Positions 59,089 to 64,000 of a DNA stretch of 64,000 nucleotides are shown piece after piece (the stretch's first letter is position 1; the number at the start of each line of letters is the position of its first letter). The position numbers were made by a program, and so were the translations under genes. The stretch is from Actinomadura_C alba (GTDB lineage: Bacteria > Actinomycetota > Actinomycetes > Streptosporangiales > Streptosporangiaceae): NCBI RefSeq assembly GCF_039530285.1, contig NZ_BAAAOK010000008.1, positions 248,001 through 312,000 on the forward strand, given 5' to 3'. The notes under the pieces are model-generated. The model was given only the letters and a program-made list of their open reading frames with translations, was not told where the DNA came from and did no database searches.

Positions 59089-60162
59089 TTATTGTCCGTG
59101 CTCCCGTACATAGTCACCGACCGTCTTGGTGACGGCGCTCTCGTCGAGGTCGAGGTGCTCGAGGACCGTGAAGCGGCCCGGCCGCGTTCCGGGGGCGTGC
59201 AGCACGGCGGCGGTGAACTGCTCCTCGGTCAACCCCACGTCGGCGGGCACCACGGGCAGGCCGTGCCGCCGCAGGGAGCGCACGACCTCGTCCAGCCGGC
59301 CGGGGTCCTCGTCAAGGAACGCGACGCGCAGGTGGTAGCAGAACGCCGCGCCGATGCCGGCGAGCTCGCCGTGGTTGGCGGTGCCGGGGAAGAGCTGGTC
59401 GATCGCGTGCAGGATCTCGTGGTCGCCGCCGCTGGACGGCCGGGACGACCCGGCGAACGACATCGCCATCCCGGACATCACGAGTCCCTCGGCGAGCACG
59501 GTCAGGAACCGGTCGGACTCGATGCCCTCGGGATGGAACAGCAGCGCGTTTGCGGCGTTGCGGGCCAGCGTCAGCGCCAGCCGGTCGAGCGGCTCACCCC
59601 GTTCCCGGCCGGCGAGCTCCCAGTCGTCGACCGCGGAGAGGTTGCTGAGCACGTCACCGATGCCGGCCCGGACGAGACGGTCCGGTGCGGCCCGCACGTA
59701 GTCAAGGTCCACGATCATCGCGAGCGGCATCGCGACGCCGAACGAGCCCTTGCCCTTCTCGTGGGAGAGGGAGGCGACCGGCGAGCAGATGCCGTCGTGA
59801 GAGAGGTTGGTCGCGACCGACACCATCGGGATCCCGGCGAGCGTCGCGGCGTACTTGGTGGCGTCGATTGTCCGGCCACCGCCGATGCCGACGACCGCCT
59901 CGTACGACCCGCCGCGCAACCGCGCGCCGAGCCCGACGGCCGCGTCGACCGTGGCGCCTTCGACCTGGAACATCTCGCAGTCCCGCAGGCTCGGCCGCAC
60001 GTGCTCGGCGATCTGGTCGCCCTGGCCGGGGCCGACGGCGACGGCGACCCTGCCCTCGGTGGCGATGCGCCGGTCCGCCAGCAGCTCGCCCAGCGCCGCG
60101 ATGGCGCCTCGCCGCACGTCGATCGACAGCGGGGCGGTGAGCATCCTCGCGAGGAGCGGCAT
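59089..60162 (-). CDS. sn-Glycerol-1-phosphate dehydrogenase family (EgsA/AraM-like)
   Basis: 357 residues from ATG 60162, overlapping the preceding stop by one base (TGATG). VVGIGGGRTIDATKYAATLA is the NAD(P) site; SVATNLSHDGICSPVASL, AGIGDVLSNLSAVDDWELA, SSGGDHEILHAIDQLF and ANHGELAGIGAAFCYHL give the metal-binding Asp and two His of the G1PDH subgroup (archaeal EgsA, Bacillus AraM). The reaction is DHAP to glycerol-1-phosphate, the stereoisomer opposite to the usual bacterial G3P. Its position between a nucleotidyltransferase and a CDP-alcohol phosphotransferase suggests that the product is activated with CTP. Confidence 0.88.
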   Translation of the reverse strand: MPLLARMLTAPLSIDVRRGAIAALGELLADRRIATEGRVAVAVGPGQGDQIAEHVRPSLRDCEMFQVEGATVDAAVGLGARLRGGSYEAVVGIGGGRTIDATKYAATLAGIPMVSVATNLSHDGICSPVASLSHEKGKGSFGVAMPLAMIVDLDYVRAAPDRLVRAGIGDVLSNLSAVDDWELAGRERGEPLDRLALTLARNAANALLFHPEGIESDRFLTVLAEGLVMSGMAMSFAGSSRPSSGGDHEILHAIDQLFPGTANHGELAGIGAAFCYHLRVAFLDEDPGRLDEVVRSLRRHGLPVVPADVGLTEEQFTAAVLHAPGTRPGRFTVLEHLDLDESAVTKTVGDYVREHGQ

Positions 60163-60980
60163 CAGTGTCCCTGGCGCTGCGCCGCGCCGGTCGACGGTGC
60201 GTCGCCGAGCTTCGTGTACGAACGGAGCGGATCGCTCAGGGCGCTGCCCACGATGCGACGGGCCTTCTCCAGGTCGTCGTGGTTGTCCACCTCGACCCAG
60301 TCGACGGCACCGATGGGGGCCACCGAGATGAGGCCGCCTCGGTTCACGAGCTCCTGGTAGCCGTCCTCGTAGTACAGGTCGGGGTCCCGCTTCCAGGTGG
60401 CCTCGAGGGCGCTCGCGAGGGGACCGGCCGCGGCGGGCTCGATGAGCGTGGCGCCGATGTACTCGCCGTGGGCCTGCGCCGGGTCCATCAGCTTGGTGAT
60501 CCGATGCAGACTGCCGGACTCGGAGAGGGTCACCTTCATCTCCTCGTCAGCCAGTGTTTTCACGTTGTCCACCGCCAGGATGATGTCCGGTCCGCGGCTG
60601 GACAATAGAGTCTTCTCGACACTCACCGGATGGACCGTGTCGCCGTTCACCATCAGGACACCCTGGGTGAAGTGGTCGCGAGCCAGCCACATGGAGTAGG
60701 CGTTGTTCCACTCCTCGGCCTTGTCGTTGTGCACCAAGGTCAGGGAGACGCCGTGCCGCTCCTCCAGAGCGGACTTGCGTTCTTCGACCGCGTTCGCGCG
60801 GTAGCCGACCACGATCACCACGTCGGTCAGCCCCACCTCGCTGAGGTTGTTCAGGGCTATGTCGAGGATCGTGGTGTCGTCGGCCGGGTCAGGGCTGACG
60901 GGGACCAGTGCCTTGGGCAGTGTTTCCGTGTACGGGCGCAGCCTTCGTCCCGCACCGGCTGCGAGCACCATGCCGATCAT
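60162..60980 (-). CDS. LicC-like NTP transferase (choline/polyol-phosphate nucleotidyltransferase)
   Basis: 272 residues from ATG 60980 (ATGA overlap with the upstream gene; GAGGAGG ten bases away). MIGMVLAAGAGRRLRPYTET then LPKALVPVSPD is the nucleotidyltransferase signature with the catalytic Lys. EEWNNAYSMWLARDHF and LMVNGDTVHPVS match the phosphocholine cytidylyltransferase branch rather than RmlA. Probably makes an NDP-alcohol or NDP-sugar from a phosphate produced next door (glycerol-1-phosphate is a candidate). The C-terminal 25 residues are disordered. Confidence 0.86.
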   Translation of the reverse strand: MIGMVLAAGAGRRLRPYTETLPKALVPVSPDPADDTTILDIALNNLSEVGLTDVVIVVGYRANAVEERKSALEERHGVSLTLVHNDKAEEWNNAYSMWLARDHFTQGVLMVNGDTVHPVSVEKTLLSSRGPDIILAVDNVKTLADEEMKVTLSESGSLHRITKLMDPAQAHGEYIGATLIEPAAAGPLASALEATWKRDPDLYYEDGYQELVNRGGLISVAPIGAVDWVEVDNHDDLEKARRIVGSALSDPLRSYTKLGDAPSTGAAQRQGH

Positions 60981-61633
60981 GATCCGGTTTCCTCCTCTTT
61001 CTCGAGGTCGACCATCACGCCAGTGCCGCGCCCGGTCTTGGTCCAGGTGCGTATGCTCTCGGTTCCGAACAGCACGCCGAGGTAGACGGCCAGTGCGGCG
61101 TACGCGAACGGGAGAATCCCCGCGAGGCCGGCGGCCGCCACGATCAGCATGCGGCCTTCCCAGCCGAGACCGGCCGTGAAGACCCACTGCTGCGGCAAGA
61201 GCTTCTGGCGAGTGCGATAAACGGTGTCGTAGTGGTGGTAGGCCAGCACCGCGATCAACAGGTAGATGAGCGGTGCCGACAGGTCGTGAGCGAACCCCAG
61301 TACGGCGAGGTAACCATACTCGATCGCCCTGATCACGGGCGGTACGAGCCAGTCGAGCCGGCCGCCGTGCGGGTGCGTCGAGGCCGGTCCGGTCAGCAGC
61401 AGCGCCGCCACCGGGGCGAAGAGCGCGACGCCGGCCTGCTCGCCGCCACCGGCGATGAGCAGGACGAACGTCACGGCGGCGGCCACCAGGACGCCCGGCA
61501 ACGGCGGCAGCTGCCCCTGGGCGAGCCGCCCCAGCAACCCGCAGAGCGGCCCGTCGTCCCGGTAGACCTGTAGCCGGCCGGAGCGGCCGGAATCGTCGGC
61601 GGCGGGAGACCGCCGCGGCATCGTGAAGGTCAT
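60977..61633 (-). CDS. Polytopic membrane protein of CDP-alcohol phosphotransferase operons (DUF5941-like)
   Basis: 218 residues; ATG 61633 overlaps the previous stop as ATGA. A cytoplasmic N-terminus (MPRRSPAADDSGRSGRLQVY) is followed by about six helices, among them LVAAAVTFVLLIAGGGEQAG and APLIYLLIAVLAYHHYDTVY. The YHHYDTVYRTRQ stretch between helices is conserved in proteins I recall beside CDP-alcohol phosphotransferases in actinomycetes. It has no CDP-OH-P motif. Perhaps an accessory subunit or lipid-carrier transporter. Confidence 0.68.
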   Translation of the reverse strand: MTFTMPRRSPAADDSGRSGRLQVYRDDGPLCGLLGRLAQGQLPPLPGVLVAAAVTFVLLIAGGGEQAGVALFAPVAALLLTGPASTHPHGGRLDWLVPPVIRAIEYGYLAVLGFAHDLSAPLIYLLIAVLAYHHYDTVYRTRQKLLPQQWVFTAGLGWEGRMLIVAAAGLAGILPFAYAALAVYLGVLFGTESIRTWTKTGRGTGVMVDLEKEEETGS

Positions 61634-63321
61634 CGCGCTACGGACCTCAGAACTCGTCCGGTGAGGGTGTACGCCGTGGCCAGCGAACCCCAGATCAGCA
61701 GTGACAGGAACGTCACCTTGGCGTTGAACAGGGCGGCGGTGATCGCTATCAGGGCGAACCGCTCCCCGATGGGCAGGATCACGATCTTTTTGGCCCAGCG
61801 AAGGCCGCCGATCCTCTCGGTGCGCGCGGACAGCCACATCGCCAGCTGGCCGAGGCCACCGGACCGGCGGGCCGGGCCGGCCGGCCGAGGCGGCGGATCG
61901 AGCACGCTGTCGTCTCGGTCGGTGAGCGGGACCTCCGGCAGCGGCGCCGCCGGGGCGCGCACCCTGGCCGCCTCGAACGAAAAGTCGATCATGTGGCGGA
62001 CGGTCTGCAGGATCAGCGCGGCGACCGCGAGCACCCACACGTCGCCGCCGTGGGCGGCGGTGCCCACCGCGGCCGCGGTGGAGCCCACCGCCAGCCCGGC
62101 GTAGACGACGTACTCCTTGGCCCGGTCGAACGTCGCGTCGAGCCACGCGCCGAGCGTGCTGAACTGCCGGGTGTAGCGGGCCAGCTGCCCGTCCACGCAG
62201 TCGAGGACGAAGGCGAAGTAGAGCAGCACCCCGCCGACGACCAGCCCAAGGCGGGTGCCCTCGCTGAACCACACGGCGGCCACCACCGCGACGGCCATGG
62301 ACATGGACGTCACCATGTTCGGCGTGAGCTTGCGGCCGGCCGCCCATCGGGCGATGTACCGCGAATAGGTGCTCACGGCGTAGGTGGTGAAGAACCCGTC
62401 GTTGCCCTTCACCGCGTCATTCAGGCGTACGCGGTCCTCGTCGACCGCGTCGACGGCAGCGCGTGCCGCGGACACCTGGCCGACCGTGAGGACCCGGTCG
62501 CAGACCAGGTCGCGGACCGGCCGCGCCGCCACCCGCACGCCCGAGCGAACGAGCCCGACCAGCAGCAGCGCCGGCGCGTCGTCGCCCCGCGGCGGCGTGC
62601 CGCCGAGCGCCGTGTCGGCCGACCCGGCCGCCGGCCGCTCGCGCAGCGCCCGCTCGATGGCGACGGCCTCGTTGTCGACGAACCTGGAGACCTCCTGCCG
62701 GGCCTCCCCCAGCGTGCGGACCGGCTCGCTCTCGGGCAGCGTGCCGACGAGATCGGCGAGGTTCTTGGCGGCCGCGGCGAGCTCTCCCGCGACCTTGGGA
62801 GCGAGCCGCAGCACGCCGCGGAACTCGGCGTCGGGGTCGGTGACCTGGTGATGGCGCGACCCGGCCGAGACGACGAGCCCGCCCTTGGTGCGCACGACCG
62901 GCCTGGTCGGTTCCCCCTCGGGGCGGCGCCCCGCGACCAGGGCGAGCGCGCCCGGCTTGGCGTCGTGCACCACGCGGGCCAGCTGCTCGTTGCTCATGAC
63001 CAGGTCGCCGTGCAGGATGAGCACCGGTTCTCGCGCCGCACCGGCCAGCCGCGCGATCTCTCGCAGGTCCATGGCGATGTCGTACGACTCGACGACGGTA
63101 TGACCGGGGTCGGCCGCTTCATCCGGATGACGCAGGGCGGTCGCGGTCTCGGGCCGGGCGATGACGTGGGCGTCGTGTACGTTGAGCGAGGCCAGCTGGT
63201 CGAGCAGCCGCCGCAGCAGCGCCTGGTCGGTGTCGCCGTAGTGCAATTCCGCCGTCGAGGCCGGACCCCCCGCGGCCGCCGCCTCGACCGGTTCGGTCGC
63301 GACAACAACAGCCAAAGTCAT
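61630..63321 (-). CDS. Fusion of degenerate nucleotidyltransferase-like domain and CDP-alcohol phosphotransferase
   Basis: 563 residues from ATG 63321, five bases after GGAGAG. The C-terminal 280 residues are a CDP-alcohol phosphotransferase with intact motif DCVDGQLARYTRQFSTLG then AWLDATFDRAKEY and six helices. Residues 1-240 look like a nucleotidyltransferase Rossmann fold (MTLAVVVATE at the start, LILHGDLVMSNEQLARVVHD mid-way), but the GxGxR loop and PK Lys are missing, so the fold may be inactive. The order resembles bifunctional IPCT/DIPP synthases, where CTP activation and phosphotransfer are fused. First gene of the six-gene coupled operon. Confidence 0.82.
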   Translation of the reverse strand: MTLAVVVATEPVEAAAAGGPASTAELHYGDTDQALLRRLLDQLASLNVHDAHVIARPETATALRHPDEAADPGHTVVESYDIAMDLREIARLAGAAREPVLILHGDLVMSNEQLARVVHDAKPGALALVAGRRPEGEPTRPVVRTKGGLVVSAGSRHHQVTDPDAEFRGVLRLAPKVAGELAAAAKNLADLVGTLPESEPVRTLGEARQEVSRFVDNEAVAIERALRERPAAGSADTALGGTPPRGDDAPALLLVGLVRSGVRVAARPVRDLVCDRVLTVGQVSAARAAVDAVDEDRVRLNDAVKGNDGFFTTYAVSTYSRYIARWAAGRKLTPNMVTSMSMAVAVVAAVWFSEGTRLGLVVGGVLLYFAFVLDCVDGQLARYTRQFSTLGAWLDATFDRAKEYVVYAGLAVGSTAAAVGTAAHGGDVWVLAVAALILQTVRHMIDFSFEAARVRAPAAPLPEVPLTDRDDSVLDPPPRPAGPARRSGGLGQLAMWLSARTERIGGLRWAKKIVILPIGERFALIAITAALFNAKVTFLSLLIWGSLATAYTLTGRVLRSVAR

Positions 63322-63384
63322 CGACGCTCTCCGATCATCAGGACATGGGGTAATGCACCGCACTGGACATGATCAACACCGCGG

Positions 63385-63423
63385 GCGTCTCCACAGCGTA
63401 GCGGCTCGAACTTGTGGAGACGC
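63385..63423. promoter_or_regulatory. 11-bp inverted repeat in the divergent promoter region
   Basis: GCGTCTCCACA (63385-63395) and TGTGGAGACGC (63413-63423) are exact reverse complements around a 17-base loop. They lie in the 150-bp gap between the leftward operon start (63321) and the cytidylyltransferase start (63472), a fitting place for a shared operator. No convincing promoter boxes. Confidence 0.6.
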
Positions 63424-63471
63424 GAGAGTGACACTTATCTGCATAGTGGGCATCAAGGTGGATACGCACCG

Positions 63472-64000
63472 ATGACAACCATCGCGGTGGTCCTCGCAGG
63501 CGGCACCGGACAGCGGGTCGGATCGCCCCTTCCCAAGCAGCTCATCGAGGTCGGCGGCCGCCCGATCCTGGCCCACGCGATCGAGGCGTTCGACGGCTGC
63601 CGGCCCATCGACCAGATCCTCGTCGTCATGGCGGCCGGTCACCTGCCCGCCGCGACCCGGATCGCCGCCCCCTTTCCGAAGGTCCGTGCGGTGATCGAGG
63701 GCGGTGCGAGCCGCTCGGAGTCGACCCTGGCCGCGCTGGCGGCGCTCGCCGGCGAGCCCGACGACACCCGGGTGCTGCTGCACGACGCCGCCCGCCCGTT
63801 CGTCGACCACGCGATCATCGGCCGCTGTCTCGACGCGCTGGGCCGCTACGACGCGGTGGCGGTCGGCCTGCCCTCGTCCGACACGATCGTCGCCGTCGAG
63901 GACGACCTGGTCACCGGCATGCCGGCCCGGCAGACCCTGCGCCGGTTCCAGACGCCGCAGGGCTTCCGGCTCGGCACCGTCCGCCGCGCCTACGAGCTGG
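63472..64000 (+). CDS. IspD/TarI-family cytidylyltransferase, cut by window edge
   Basis: ATG 63472, following AAGGTGG. The frame is open through base 64000 (176 codons). AVVLAGGTGQRVGSPLPKQL is the CTP loop in the GGTG...PKQ form seen in TarI (ribitol-5-phosphate) enzymes, while IspD normally has AAGxGxR. LLHDAARPFVDHAI and RRFQTPQGFRLGTV are family motifs. The probable reaction is CTP plus a polyol phosphate to a CDP-polyol that feeds the CDP-alcohol phosphotransferases and TagF-like polymerases nearby; a true IspD role in isoprenoid synthesis is possible but less consistent with this location. Confidence 0.87.
   Translation, partial: MTTIAVVLAGGTGQRVGSPLPKQLIEVGGRPILAHAIEAFDGCRPIDQILVVMAAGHLPAATRIAAPFPKVRAVIEGGASRSESTLAALAALAGEPDDTRVLLHDAARPFVDHAIIGRCLDALGRYDAVAVGLPSSDTIVAVEDDLVTGMPARQTLRRFQTPQGFRLGTVRRAYEL

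Noticed and set aside
61634..62347. Upstream extension of the small membrane protein gene
   Set aside because: The extra part is Arg/Gly/Pro-rich and lies in another frame of the upstream gene; the ATGA overlap at 61630-61633 sets the start.
61993..63372. 459-codon rightward frame antisense to the CDP-alcohol phosphotransferase fusion
   Set aside because: His/Arg/Gly/Val-rich shadow frame; the minus strand has the intact family motif.
63472..64000. Housekeeping ispD of the isoprenoid pathway
   Set aside because: Not excluded, but ispF is not visible and the GGTG...PKQ motif and location favour a TarI-like polyol-phosphate enzyme.
1..64000. CRISPR arrays, tRNA or rRNA genes, intact insertion sequences
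   Set aside because: I looked for regularly spaced repeats, tRNA T-loop sequences and transposase motifs and found none that hold up.

Overview
The window is high-GC DNA with abundant GTG and TTG starts, short translationally coupled overlaps and several genes that look leaderless. This points to an actinomycete. An actinobacterial integration host factor, a HelD-type ATPase, an AftA-like membrane glycosyltransferase and a very large CDP-glycerol-polymerase gene set suggest a relative of Streptosporangiales/Thermomonosporaceae. That placement is inference from family content, not from a marker gene.

Region 1 (1-1493): the 5' part of a DHA2-type drug efflux pump diverges from a MerR regulator across a 59-bp gap that holds a perfect 14-bp palindrome. 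Region 2 (1465-18276) is a teichoic-acid-like polymer locus. Five proteins each join an N-terminal GT2 glycosyltransferase to a C-terminal TagF-like (CDP-glycerol) glycerophosphotransferase; a GT4 enzyme and a GalE-like epimerase accompany them. Four of the five form two paralogue pairs in inverted order around a 0.44-kb divergent promoter region near 12.3 kb. Region 3 (18386-25239) has an integration host factor, an MFS/ROK divergent pair, a GT2 enzyme, a nitronate-monooxygenase-like protein and an SDR epimerase.

Region 4 (25514-39939) has a Uma2-family protein, two multi-pass membrane proteins (one AftA-like), a stand-alone macro-domain protein, a broken XRE regulator, and a second surface-polysaccharide block. 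That block contains a double GT-B protein, a coiled-coil degenerate glycosyltransferase, UDP-GlcNAc 2-epimerase, two GT4 enzymes and a UDP-HexNAc dehydrogenase. It implies a ManNAc/ManNAcA-containing glycan. Region 5 (39956-57151) is mixed and accessory: a PQQ-propeller lipid-anchored or membrane protein, a small-alarmone-hydrolase-like HD protein, an SRPBCC protein, an unknown zinc-ribbon protein, an orphan histidine kinase, an APH-type kinase, a phage-like XRE/BRO-N pair, a LacI regulator with a clear double operator, a Gly/Lys-rich secreted protein, a trypsin/FG-GAP protease and HelD.

Region 6 (57316-64000) is the most coherent unit. Six leftward genes, each touching or overlapping the next, encode a fused degenerate nucleotidyltransferase/CDP-alcohol phosphotransferase, a small polytopic membrane protein, a LicC-like nucleotidyltransferase, a glycerol-1-phosphate dehydrogenase, a second CDP-alcohol phosphotransferase and a GT2. 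A TarI/IspD-type cytidylyltransferase diverges from them and runs off the right edge. The likely theme is making CDP-activated polyols and transferring them to membrane or cell-wall acceptors, which fits the TagF-like polymerases of region 2.
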